This document shows, one piece after another, positions 8,310-16,527 of a stretch of DNA of 36,765 nucleotides. Both the position numbers and the translations under genes were made by a program. Source of the DNA: Lysobacteraceae bacterium (GTDB lineage Bacteria; Pseudomonadota; Gammaproteobacteria; Xanthomonadales; Rhodanobacteraceae); contig JAGWPB010000026.1 of NCBI GenBank assembly GCA_028870665.1, forward strand, positions 1 through 36,765, written 5' to 3'. The notes below the pieces were generated by a model, which saw only the letters and a program-made list of their open reading frames with translations, made no database searches and was not told where the DNA came from. The stretch's first letter is position 1, and each line of letters starts with the position of its first letter.

Positions 8310-9431
8310 ATGGCCAGTGTTCGGCTCGACGGGGTGCGCAAGATCTATGAGCAGGGCCAGGTAGCCGTTGCCGGCGCCAGCTTCGAGGTGGCCGACGGCG
8401 AGTTCATGGTGCTGGTCGGGCCATCCGGTTGCGGCAAGACCACGCTGCTGCGGATGATCGCCGGCCTCGAGACGATCAGCGCCGGCACGCTGCAGATCGA
8501 CGATCGTACCGTCAATGATCTGCCGCCCAAGGATCGGGACATCGCCATGGTGTTCCAGAACTACGCGCTCTACCCGCACATGAGCGTGGCCGAGAACATG
8601 GGCTTCGGCCTGCGCCTGCGCGGACTGGCCCGCGCCGAGATCGAACGTCACGTCCGCGAAGCGGCGGCGGTGCTGGAGCTGACCGCGCTGCTGGAACGCA
8701 AGCCGCGCCAGCTCTCCGGCGGCCAGCAGCAACGTGTCGCCCTCGGCCGCGCCCTGGTACGCCAGCCGCGGGTGTTCCTGCTCGATGAGCCGCTGTCCAA
8801 CCTCGACGCCCGGATGCGCATGACCATGCGCACCGAGCTGGTGCGCCTGCATCGGCGACTGCGGGCGACGATGATCTATGTCACCCACGACCAGCTCGAG
8901 GCCATGACCCTGGGCCAGCGCATCGTGGTGATGCGCGGCGGCGAGATCCAGCAGATCGACACGCCGATGCGCATCTACGCGCGGCCCGCCAACCTGTTCG
9001 TGGCCGGGTTCCTCGGCAGCCCGGCAATGAACGTGTTGCGCGGACGGCTGCGGGTGAAAGATGCGGTCGATCTGGATCTCGGCGACGCGTTGCGGATCGG
9101 GCTCGGTCCGGCGCGCGCCCTCGAGGCGCTCTGCGCCGCCGCTGCGGGGCGCGAGATCGCGCTCGGTCTGCGCCCGGAGGATCTGCAGGTGGTCGCCGAC
9201 GACGCCGGCGAAGCCGCTGCCTTCGAGGCGCTGGTGGAAGTGATCGAACCGGTGGGCAGCGAAGCCTATCTGCACCTGCGCCTGGGCCCGCATGAGCTGG
9301 TGGCGCGGGTCGCGCCCGACCGGCTGCCGCAACCCGGCCAGCGTCTGCGGCTGGGATTCGCGGCCGACAAGCTGCATGTATTCGACGCCGCGAGCGAGCG
9401 GCGCATCGAGCTCGACGCGGCCCGGTCCTGA
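8310..9431 (+). CDS. Sugar ABC transporter ATPase, MsmK/UgpC/MalK type
   Basis: Cytoplasmic ATPase that would energise the sugar permeases at 1251-2950; 373 residues. Walker A GPSGCGKT at residues 37-44, Q-loop region MVFQNYALYPHM, signature LSGGQQQRVALGRA, Walker B VFLLDEP, then YVTHDQ with the switch His. The last third (ALGLRPEDLQVV, then VEVIEPVGSEAYLHL) is the TOBE/OB regulatory domain typical of the MalK subgroup. The ATG at 8310 is preceded by a GAGGGG-type ribosome site. It has its own transcription unit, away from the permeases. MalK-like ATPases are often shared by several importers, so exclusive pairing with these permeases is likely but unproven. Confidence 0.95.
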   Translation: MASVRLDGVRKIYEQGQVAVAGASFEVADGEFMVLVGPSGCGKTTLLRMIAGLETISAGTLQIDDRTVNDLPPKDRDIAMVFQNYALYPHMSVAENMGFGLRLRGLARAEIERHVREAAAVLELTALLERKPRQLSGGQQQRVALGRALVRQPRVFLLDEPLSNLDARMRMTMRTELVRLHRRLRATMIYVTHDQLEAMTLGQRIVVMRGGEIQQIDTPMRIYARPANLFVAGFLGSPAMNVLRGRLRVKDAVDLDLGDALRIGLGPARALEALCAAAAGREIALGLRPEDLQVVADDAGEAAAFEALVEVIEPVGSEAYLHLRLGPHELVARVAPDRLPQPGQRLRLGFAADKLHVFDAASERRIELDAARS

Positions 9432-9480
9432 GCGTCGCACCCCGCGCATCCCGCGCATCCGAGACACCGCGAGCCCGATC

Positions 9481-10599
9481 ATGAACCGTCCCTTCTGGCA
9501 ACCACTGGCCCTGACGCTGCTCCTGCTGACCGGGTTGCCGGCCGCGCCGGCGACCGCGGCCGGAGCGCTCGGGCGCACCGATCTCGGCGTGCTCGACGGC
9601 GCTGCCTACCGCATCGACGTGCCGGCGCGCTGGAACGGCGGCCTGGTCGTTTTCTTCCACGGCTATCAGCTGACTCCGGAGCGCCTCGTGCCGGGTCCGC
9701 TGCCGCCGGATCAGCGCGTCGTGCTCGCGCGCGGCTACGCGCTGGCGCAGTCCGGCTATCGCGAAGGCGGCTGGACGCTGGATCAGTCCCTGCGCGACAC
9801 CGCGATGGTCGAGCGCCGCTTCGAGGCGCGCTTCGGCAAGCCGCGCGAGACCCTGGTCATGGGCATGTCGATGGGCGGATTGCTGACGGTCAAGGCGCTG
9901 GAGACCGAACCGGCGCGCTATGCCGGCGGGCTGGCGCTGTGCGGCGCGATCATGCCCAGCGACCGGCTGCAGCAGCGTGCCTTCGCGCAACTCGCGGCGC
10001 TGGAGTACTACGCGCCGGGACTGCTCGGCGACCCGGCCCGGGTGCCTGCCGATTACCGGCCCGATGCCGCGGCCACGGCGCGCGTGCAGGCGGCCCTGCT
10101 GCACGATCCGCGGGCCCTGCATACGCTGAGCGTGCTGGTCGGCTCCGATGACCCCGAAGTGATCGCCGGCGTGCTGGCCTTCGAGCGTTACCTGGTCGGC
10201 GACATCGAGCGCCGTGCCGGCGGCAACCCGTTCGCAACCGGGAGCTATCTGTATCTCGGCACCGGCGATGACATCGCGCTCAATGCGGGCGTACGCCGCT
10301 ACGCGGCCGACCCCGCAGCGGCGCGCTGGCTCGAGCGGCACTACACGCCGACCGGACGACTGGCTCGGCCGCTGCTCGAACTGCACACGCTGCACGACCC
10401 GCTGATCCATGCCGACGTCGGTGCGGCCTACGCCCTGCTCGCGCAACGCCAGGGCGACGCCGACGAATTCGTTCAGCAGTACGTGCCGAGCGCCGGACAT
10501 TGCACCTACACGCCCGCCGACGTGGCGCGCGCCTTCGACGAATTGCTCGATTGGGTGCACCACGGCCGCCGGCCCGCGCCGGGGCCGTTGCCGCAGTGA
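9481..10599 (+). CDS. Exported alpha/beta-hydrolase fold protein
   Basis: Predicted secreted or periplasmic serine hydrolase of 372 residues. Residues 1-27 form a signal peptide (MNRPFWQPLALTLLLL core, then APATAAG). The oxyanion strand VVFFHGY (His60-Gly61) and nucleophile elbow GMSMGG (Ser130) are clear. The likely acid is the Asp of LHDPLIH near residue 306 and the base is the His of AGHCTY near residue 340, giving a complete triad in the right order. The substrate is unknown; esterase or peptidase activity would both fit the fold. It follows the ATPase gene by 49 bases but shows no functional tie to it, and converges on the acylase gene with 28 bases between. Confidence 0.8.
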   Translation: MNRPFWQPLALTLLLLTGLPAAPATAAGALGRTDLGVLDGAAYRIDVPARWNGGLVVFFHGYQLTPERLVPGPLPPDQRVVLARGYALAQSGYREGGWTLDQSLRDTAMVERRFEARFGKPRETLVMGMSMGGLLTVKALETEPARYAGGLALCGAIMPSDRLQQRAFAQLAALEYYAPGLLGDPARVPADYRPDAAATARVQAALLHDPRALHTLSVLVGSDDPEVIAGVLAFERYLVGDIERRAGGNPFATGSYLYLGTGDDIALNAGVRRYAADPAAARWLERHYTPTGRLARPLLELHTLHDPLIHADVGAAYALLAQRQGDADEFVQQYVPSAGHCTYTPADVARAFDELLDWVHHGRRPAPGPLPQ

Positions 10600-10627
10600 T
10601 CGCCCGCGGCATCGAGGTTCGGCAGCC

Positions 10628-13033
10628 TCAGTGCCGCGGGGGTGCCGCCGGTCGCAGCGTCATGCGATACCGCGCGGGTCCCGGCAGCAGCGGCGTCGGC
10701 TCGCCCCGGACCCAGGCGTTGAAACCGGCGCCGTAGTAGGGCGACAGCGGGTTGTCGCTCTGCCCGCCGGGCATGTGCAGATAGCTGGCGGCCTCGTGGC
10801 CGGGCATGATGCCGAAGCGCTCGGAGGCACCGAAGCTCGGCGCCTGCACGCGCGGCATGTTGTTGTCGCCCGGCAACTGCACGTGCGGCATGTCGAGGAA
10901 ACGCCCCAGCCAGCCGGGCAGGGCGCGCGCCAGCGGCTGGTCGATGGCGGCGGTATTGCGCCGGCCCCAGGTCTGCGCGGCGAGGCCGCCCGGTTTGGCC
11001 GCATCCACGTCCGCTACTTGCAGCGCGCTTTCGGTCAGCAGGGCCTGCCAGTTCGGGTAACGCGGCGCCAGCAGGTGCATTGGCTGCTGCGTCACCAGCG
11101 CCCAGACCGCAGCCTCGGCATCGCTGCCGGTGGGCCAGACGAAGCCGGGGTAGCGGGTTTTCACCGCGGCCACGAACGGCGCCAGGGCGTTCTGATAGAC
11201 GGCTGCGCGGAACGCGCGCACCAGCCGGTAGTCGACGCCGCCCACGGCGGCGCGGTCGCCCCAGACGGCGGTCAGGCGCTTGAGTTCGGCCAGGCGCGGG
11301 TCACGATTGCCGGTCAGCGTGGCGTGCAGCAGGCCGTACCAGGGCGTGAGGAATCGCGCGCGGTCGTCGAGCTGGATCGCCAGCAGGTCGTCCGGTGCGA
11401 AGCGCCGGCGCGCCATCAGGTCGTCGCGCAGCTGCTGCGCGCGCGCGCCGAGGTCGTAGCCGCCGTTGCCGAGCAGCGCCAGCGCGGCGCCGCCGACGGT
11501 GCGGTTGTTGGCCGTCCACAGCCGGCCCGAGGGCGGATCGACGATGCGCGGGAACTGCGTCGTCGGCAGCCAGCCGACCCAGCCGGTACCGGGCTGCGAC
11601 CAGTCACCGGGCACGTCGGGATCGATGCCTTTGCGGATCGGGATGGCATTGCCGGTCAGCGTCCAGCCGATGTGGCCGGCGCGGTCACCGACGACGAAAT
11701 TCTGCGGCGGCATGCCGAAGCTGGGCGCGATCGCCAGCGCGGCGGCGACGCTGTCGGCCTGTTCGAGCTGGAGGATGTTGAGGTTGACGCCGCGCAGGTG
11801 CTGCGCGGTCCAGTCCAGCGCCAGCGGCGTGCCGTCGAGGTCCGTGCCCATGATCGGGCCCCAGCGTGTGTCCTCCACGACCAGCGTGACCGGCGTGCCG
11901 CCCCTGACCGCGATCGTCTCGCGATGGGTTTCGATCGGCGCCCAGCCGCCGGGCACGCGGTAGCGCAGCGGGTCGGCGGGGTCGCGGATCACGCGCACCC
12001 AGTCCATCCAGTCGCCGTTGCTGTTGGTGAAACCCCAGGCGATGTGACCGTTGCTGCCGGCGACCAGCGCCGGGGTGCCGGGCAGGGTGACGCCGTTGAG
12101 GTCGATCCAGCGGCCCGGATGATCGGGATCGGGGTAGCGCATGCGCGCGCGGAACCAGATGTTCGGCACGCGCAGGGTGAGATGCATGTCGTCGGCGACG
12201 ATCGCGGCACCGCTGGCGGTAAGCCGCCCGGCGACCGCCATGTTGTTGCTGCCGGGCAGCGGTGCCGGCAGCGAAACCTCGGCCAGGCCGGCAGCGGCCG
12301 GCATGCGGCGCAGGTCGTACACGGCGGCGTTCGGGATCGCCACCGCGGCGCTGACGCTGCCGTCGAGCGCCGCCTCCCAGCGACCGTCGGGCTGCAGCAG
12401 GAAGTCCGCCAGCGGACGCGGCAGCGCGGCGCGCAACTCGGCGATCTGCAGCGCGCGCGGATCGCTGCCGTCGGCGCTGAGGTCGAAGTACATCGCGTCG
12501 ATCGCGAGGATCGTGTCCTCGGGCCGCCACGGCCGCGGCCGCGCACGCAGCAGCAAGTATTCCCACGGCCGCACATCGAGCGCGTCGAGTCCGGCATTGA
12601 CTCCGCGCGCGTAGGCATCGAGCAGGGTGCGATCGCCGCGATCGAGGCTGGCGTAGAGGCGATCGGCCAGGGCGCGGAAGCGATGCCGGCGATGGTTCTC
12701 GTCGCGCGCCAGCGCCGCCGGACCGATCAGCGCCGCCAGTTCGCCGGCCGCATCGCGGCGCATCAGGTCCATCGGAAAGAAACGTTCCTGGCCGTGCACG
12801 AAGCCCAGCGCGAAGGCGAGGTCGTTGCGATTGCGCGCGGTCAGGCTGACCACGCCGTCACGGTCACGCGTCACGGTCACCGGCGCCGCCAGCCCGCGCA
12901 GCGTGAGCGTGCCGTCCAGCCGCGGCCGGCTGCCGGCCAGCAGCAGCCAGGCCGTTGCCAGCGCCGCCGACAGAATCAGCGCCAGCGCTGCCAGGGCATA
13001 GAGTGCGCGGCGCAGGCGCGGCAGCGGACGCAT
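10628..13033 (-). CDS. Penicillin acylase family (S45) amidohydrolase
   Basis: Ntn-hydrolase of 801 residues in the penicillin amidase family; members cleave amide bonds in beta-lactams, acyl-homoserine lactones or related acyl amides. Residues about 8-33 are a single hydrophobic segment after an Arg-rich start, so the protein is exported or anchored on the periplasmic side. An alpha-chain-like region carries FALGFVHGQERFFPMDLMRR. The processing site LPGSNNM places the N-terminal nucleophile at Ser262, the start of the beta chain after self-cleavage. The beta chain has WGFTNSNGDWMD and a C-terminal PGGQSDNPLSPYYG, both usual for the family. I chose the ATG at 13033 because the hydrophobic segment begins right after it; upstream codons do not look like protein. 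The acyl substrate cannot be assigned. Confidence 0.9.
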   Translation of the reverse strand: MRPLPRLRRALYALAALALILSAALATAWLLLAGSRPRLDGTLTLRGLAAPVTVTRDRDGVVSLTARNRNDLAFALGFVHGQERFFPMDLMRRDAAGELAALIGPAALARDENHRRHRFRALADRLYASLDRGDRTLLDAYARGVNAGLDALDVRPWEYLLLRARPRPWRPEDTILAIDAMYFDLSADGSDPRALQIAELRAALPRPLADFLLQPDGRWEAALDGSVSAAVAIPNAAVYDLRRMPAAAGLAEVSLPAPLPGSNNMAVAGRLTASGAAIVADDMHLTLRVPNIWFRARMRYPDPDHPGRWIDLNGVTLPGTPALVAGSNGHIAWGFTNSNGDWMDWVRVIRDPADPLRYRVPGGWAPIETHRETIAVRGGTPVTLVVEDTRWGPIMGTDLDGTPLALDWTAQHLRGVNLNILQLEQADSVAAALAIAPSFGMPPQNFVVGDRAGHIGWTLTGNAIPIRKGIDPDVPGDWSQPGTGWVGWLPTTQFPRIVDPPSGRLWTANNRTVGGAALALLGNGGYDLGARAQQLRDDLMARRRFAPDDLLAIQLDDRARFLTPWYGLLHATLTGNRDPRLAELKRLTAVWGDRAAVGGVDYRLVRAFRAAVYQNALAPFVAAVKTRYPGFVWPTGSDAEAAVWALVTQQPMHLLAPRYPNWQALLTESALQVADVDAAKPGGLAAQTWGRRNTAAIDQPLARALPGWLGRFLDMPHVQLPGDNNMPRVQAPSFGASERFGIMPGHEAASYLHMPGGQSDNPLSPYYGAGFNAWVRGEPTPLLPGPARYRMTLRPAAPPRH

Positions 13034-13144
13034 CGGCGTGTGGGCTCCGGACGATCGGCAACGGAATGGCGCATGATCTCCGAAATCCTGCGCCTGCGCG
13101 ATGATGATCGCCGGAGCGGCGCAGCGCCGGGTGAGGATGCATCG

Positions 13145-13570
13145 ATGCTGAAATGTCTTGCTGGTATGCGGACTGTGCGCTGCGGCCGCGGGTGCGCCGC
13201 CCTGCTGACGATCTTGCTGTGTGGCTGCGCGGGTGCGGCGCCCGCGATCCCGCCGGCGGGCAGCGCCGGGCGGATCGCGCCCGCGCTGGCCCTCGCCGCG
13301 CAACGACTGGCGGCGGGTGCGCCGCTGAGCGACTACGCACAGGGACCCGTGCGCGCCGACGCGCACGGCCGCCTGCAGGTCTATGTGTCGGTTGATGCCG
13401 TCACGCCGGAGCATACGCAGGCGCTGCGCGCCGCCGGACTCGCTGACGCGGAACCCAGCGCGGCGTTGGGCGTGGTGCAGGGCTGGCTGCCGCCGGACCG
13501 GCTGGGTGCCATCGCCGCCTTGCCCTTCGTGACGCGCATCGCACCGCCACGCTACGCCCGCGCTCGCTGA
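13145..13570 (+). CDS. Small exported protein, free-standing copy of the neighbouring protease's propeptide domain
   Basis: A 141-residue protein, tail-to-tail with the protease gene 73 bases away. Residues 1-28 look like a signal peptide with a lipobox-like ending (LLCGC; Cys at the second position is unusual, so lipidation is uncertain). GAGG-like sequence precedes the ATG at 13145. Residues about 76-141 match residues about 82-149 of the protease precursor, before its catalytic domain: LQVY against VQVY, LGVVQGW against LGVVQAW, and LPFVTRIAPPRYA against LPQVTRITLPRYA, in the same order. Known families of free-standing propeptide-like proteins (for example I9-type inhibitors) inhibit or help fold subtilisin-like proteases. 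A role as inhibitor, chaperone or immunity protein is inference from this homology and placement. Confidence 0.8.
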   Translation: MLKCLAGMRTVRCGRGCAALLTILLCGCAGAAPAIPPAGSAGRIAPALALAAQRLAAGAPLSDYAQGPVRADAHGRLQVYVSVDAVTPEHTQALRAAGLADAEPSAALGVVQGWLPPDRLGAIAALPFVTRIAPPRYARAR

Positions 13571-13642
13571 GCGCCGCGTCGACTGCACAGCCGAGGTGCG
13601 CCGGATCAGCGGCGCCCCTCCCGATTGGCCTGGTGATCGCGG

Positions 13643-13741
13643 TCAGCGGTGCAGGCTCGTCCTCCCGCGACGCATCGCCTCCGCGGCGACCAGCGCGCCC
13701 AGCGCGGCCAGCAGATCGAGGCCGATGTCGCCGCCGCCGCC
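13643..13741 (-). other. GlyGly-CTERM sorting signal of the protease
   Basis: The last 32 codons of the protease encode GGGG, the hydrophobic segment IGLDLLAALGALVAAEAM and the basic cluster RRGR near the end. This three-part order is the GlyGly-CTERM signal known to be processed by rhombosortase in bacteria with type II secretion. A rhombosortase gene lies at 26697-27302. Confidence 0.8.
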
Positions 13742-15922
13742 GCTCGGTGGTGGCGGTGGCGGCGGTGCCGTTACCGTCACGGTGCGCGTGGTCGCGGCGC
13801 TGGTATTGAAGGCAGTGTTGGTGCAGGTCAGCGTCGCCGTATAGGTGCCGGCGGTGGCGAAGGTGACGCTGGGATTGGCCGAGGTCGAGCCGGGGATGCC
13901 GCTGCCGAAGCTCCAGCTGAGGGTGGTGCTTCCGGGCCCGCTGACCGTGCAACTGCCGGCAAAGCTGACCGACTGGCCGGTTTGGATGCTGATGTTGCCG
14001 GCCGGGGCGGTGATCGTGGCCACCGGCGTCGACAGCGCCGCGCCGGACAGGTAGGCGTTGACCAGGCCATAGCCGTAGACCCCGTTGGGATTGCCGCTGC
14101 CCAGCGCCTTGGCACCGGCCTGCAGCATCGCGTAGGGATCCTTGCCCGGGTAGGCCTGCTCCAGCAGCGCCATGATCGCGGCCACGGCCTCCGAGGTGGC
14201 CGAGGTGCCGCAGAAAGTGGCACTGGGCGGCGTACCGCTGTTGGCGGTACCGAATCCGCCGACTCCGGTCACCAGCACGCAGTCGACCGCGGTGAAGTCG
14301 GGCTTCTGTCTCGTGCTGGTGCCGGTCGCGGGTTGCGAAAGGAACACCGGACCTTGCGAGGCGTACGGCTCGATGCTGTTGTTGTTGTTCTGGGCACTGG
14401 TCGCGTCGATCGCCGTGGTGGTGATCTCGTACGGCGTCGGCAGCGCCGACTGGCCGTAGATGCTGCCGGCGGGCGTGTTCGGGACCAGCACGAAGCTGTG
14501 GCTGTTGGCGTAGACGAGCACTTTCAGGTGCGAACCGGGGTTGCCGGCGCCGTAGTAGATGTGCAACTGCAGCTGCTGCTGGCTGCTGCCGTTGTTGGTG
14601 TAGCTGTTGCCCTGCACCGGCTGCGGACCGGGCGTGTTGTTGGGCCCGGGCGTGCCGCTGATCACGCAGCTGGTGGCAGAAGGCGGGCTGGCCGCGCCGC
14701 CCAGGTTGATGCCCTGGTTGCAGGCCAGCACGTTGCCGCTGGTGTCGGTCAGGAACACGTCGTAGTCGTTGGGATCGTTGGGCGTGCTGCTGGTGGGATT
14801 GGGGATCCAGGTGTCATCCCACTGCACCAGATAGGTGACCGTGTCGCCCGCGGCCACCGGGAAGGTCATGCTGGTGTTGGGAACGCCGGCGTTGCCGAAG
14901 TTCTGCGCCTGGGTGTACTTGACGCCATTGACGGTGACGCTGACCGGCGTCGGGGTCCAGGTCCCGCTCCAGAACTGCTGCGCGTCGTTGCCGGCCGCGC
15001 TGACCAGGCGGATAGTGGGATGCGCGATGGCGAAGTTCTTCACCGCGGTGGCGAAACCGCCGTCGGTGAACAGGGCCACGCCGGGAAAGCCAAGATCGTC
15101 GGCGATGATGGCGGGCGTGAAGCCGCCGGTGCCGGCGGCAAAGTCATTGAGGCAGGTGACGAAATCGACCGTGGTCGCCGGCCCGCAGAAGCCGAGCCTG
15201 GCCCCGGGCGCCATGTCGTAGACGATCTCCATCATCGCCGTGCCCTCGAATCCCGAGCCCGGCAGCTTGGCGTCGACGTAAGGCGCCGGATTGGTCGGCA
15301 GGTCGCCGGTGGCCTGATCCTGGGCGATGTCGCCGGCGCCGTCGGAAATGATCCCGACCGAGATGCCGGATCCGTTGAGACCGGTCGCCTGGCGAAACTG
15401 TGCCGTGCCGAGGATCTGGTCGCCCTGGGTGGTGACCGAGCCGCTGCGCGGCTGCGCGCCGACCGGCGGCAGATTGCGCCGCGAGACCGCGTAGCGCGGC
15501 AGGGTGATGCGGGTGACCTGCGGCAGCGTGGCCAGCTGATAGAGCGCCGTCGCCGGCACCCACGCCTGCACCACGCCGAGATCGCTGCCGACGCGGATGC
15601 CGGTTGCGCCCAGCGCAGCCAGCGCAGTCGTCGCGGGTGCGCCGACGGTACGGTCGTAGCCGAGATAGACCTGCACCTGGCCGCTGCCGTTCCAGCGCGC
15701 GGCCAGCGGAGCGGGTCCGCGCGGCTGCCGCTGTTCGGCCAGCGAGCGGGTCATCATCGCGCGGGCCTGCGGCGTGCCCGAGGCCGCCGCGATCGCGGCG
15801 ACCTGCGGCGCCAGTTTGGCGACCGCCGCGGCGGAGGGTGCACTGTTCATGGCGTGCAGCGAGCCCGCGGCGACGAGTGCCGTCAGTGCCAGCAGCAGCG
15901 CGGGTCGAAAGCGATGGCGCAT
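13643..15922 (-). CDS. Secreted S8/S53-fold serine protease with PKD-like domain and GlyGly-CTERM tail
   Basis: Precursor of 759 residues. Residues 1-24 are a signal peptide; about 30-150 an N-terminal propeptide; 160-630 a subtilisin/sedolisin-fold catalytic region; 633-718 a PKD/Ig-like domain (TFATAGTYTATLTCTN); then a run of prolines, GGGG at 728-731, a hydrophobic helix and RRGR. Candidate catalytic residues are Asp194 (IISDG), Glu226 (FEGTAM), Asp236 (EIVYDMAPGA), Asp275/276 (ADDLGF) and Ser574 (CGTSATSE). The subtilisin His is absent; Glu/Asp stand where sedolisin-like members have them. Residues 315-500 are an insertion of mostly beta and loop character. The start has GGGGGAAG ahead of it. 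It is divergent from gspG and is a likely cargo of the adjacent secretion system. Confidence 0.88.
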   Translation of the reverse strand: MRHRFRPALLLALTALVAAGSLHAMNSAPSAAAVAKLAPQVAAIAAASGTPQARAMMTRSLAEQRQPRGPAPLAARWNGSGQVQVYLGYDRTVGAPATTALAALGATGIRVGSDLGVVQAWVPATALYQLATLPQVTRITLPRYAVSRRNLPPVGAQPRSGSVTTQGDQILGTAQFRQATGLNGSGISVGIISDGAGDIAQDQATGDLPTNPAPYVDAKLPGSGFEGTAMMEIVYDMAPGARLGFCGPATTVDFVTCLNDFAAGTGGFTPAIIADDLGFPGVALFTDGGFATAVKNFAIAHPTIRLVSAAGNDAQQFWSGTWTPTPVSVTVNGVKYTQAQNFGNAGVPNTSMTFPVAAGDTVTYLVQWDDTWIPNPTSSTPNDPNDYDVFLTDTSGNVLACNQGINLGGAASPPSATSCVISGTPGPNNTPGPQPVQGNSYTNNGSSQQQLQLHIYYGAGNPGSHLKVLVYANSHSFVLVPNTPAGSIYGQSALPTPYEITTTAIDATSAQNNNNSIEPYASQGPVFLSQPATGTSTRQKPDFTAVDCVLVTGVGGFGTANSGTPPSATFCGTSATSEAVAAIMALLEQAYPGKDPYAMLQAGAKALGSGNPNGVYGYGLVNAYLSGAALSTPVATITAPAGNISIQTGQSVSFAGSCTVSGPGSTTLSWSFGSGIPGSTSANPSVTFATAGTYTATLTCTNTAFNTSAATTRTVTVTAPPPPPPPSGGGGDIGLDLLAALGALVAAEAMRRGRTSLHR

Positions 15923-16008
15923 CGGTGAACTTCCCCCAGGAGGTTTTGCTGTGAACGCAACGCCGCCGCCCCCGGAGTCTCCGGATCCCTGCGACCGGCG
16001 CTGCACGA

Positions 16009-16038
16009 TTTCGCCCTTGCATCGGGCTGGCCTATGCT
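16009..16038 (+). promoter_or_regulatory. Weak candidate promoter for the gspG-M operon
   Basis: TATGCT at 16033-16038 (4 of 6 to the -10 consensus) lies 44 bases ahead of gspG, with a poor -35 match (TTTCGC) 18 bases upstream. Identified by inspection only; the 159-base gap between the divergent protease and gspG genes must hold promoters for both. Confidence 0.3.
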
Positions 16039-16081
16039 AACCGCGACCAGCGCGCGGCGCGTGAACCGGGGATCCTGCGAA

Positions 16082-16516
16082 ATGACAGTCTTGCGACGGC
16101 GCGGACACGAGCACGGTTTCACCCTGATCGAGATCATGGTGGTGGTGGTGATCATCGCCGTGCTGGCGACGCTGATCCTGCCCAACGTGATCGGTCGCGC
16201 CGAGGACGCGCGGCTGGCCAAGGCCAAGGCCGACATCCGCGCGCTGGACTCGGCACTGGCCATGTACCGGCTCGACAACGGCCACTATCCGTCCACCGAC
16301 CAGGGCCTGCAGGCCCTGGTGAAGAAGCCTTCGGGCGATCCGCCGGCGCCCGACTGGCGCGCCGACGGCTATATCCGCACGCTGCCCGACGACCCCTGGG
16401 CGCATCGCTACGAATACCTCAGCCCCGGCCAGCACGGCCCCTACGATCTGTGGTCCGACGGACCCGACGGCGTGTCGGGGACCCCGGACGACATCCAGAG
16501 TTGGAATCTGAAGTAG
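16082..16516 (+). CDS. gspG: Type II secretion major pseudopilin GspG
   Basis: Major pseudopilin whose polymer pushes substrates through the secretin. 144 residues with a 12-residue basic leader ending HG, followed by FTLIEIMVVVVIIAVLA: the prepilin peptidase site with Glu at position 5 of the mature protein, then the hydrophobic helix. The C-terminal WSDGPDGVSGTPDDIQSW is the calcium-binding loop of GspG proteins. I chose the ATG at 16082 because it gives a normal short leader; the frame runs on upstream without coding character. First gene of the gspGHIJKLM unit, divergent from the protease gene. Confidence 0.96.
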   Translation: MTVLRRRGHEHGFTLIEIMVVVVIIAVLATLILPNVIGRAEDARLAKAKADIRALDSALAMYRLDNGHYPSTDQGLQALVKKPSGDPPAPDWRADGYIRTLPDDPWAHRYEYLSPGQHGPYDLWSDGPDGVSGTPDDIQSWNLK

Positions 16517-16527
16517 CGGCGCGCGTG

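Noticed and set aside
8226..9578. 450-codon open frame on - opposite the ABC ATPase
   Set aside because: Shadow of a gene with intact Walker motifs on the other strand.
10409..13144. Very long open frame on + opposite the acylase gene
   Set aside because: It is the antisense of a clear S45 enzyme and has low-complexity Arg/Ala/Gly-rich content; only its last part (from 13145) is a real gene.
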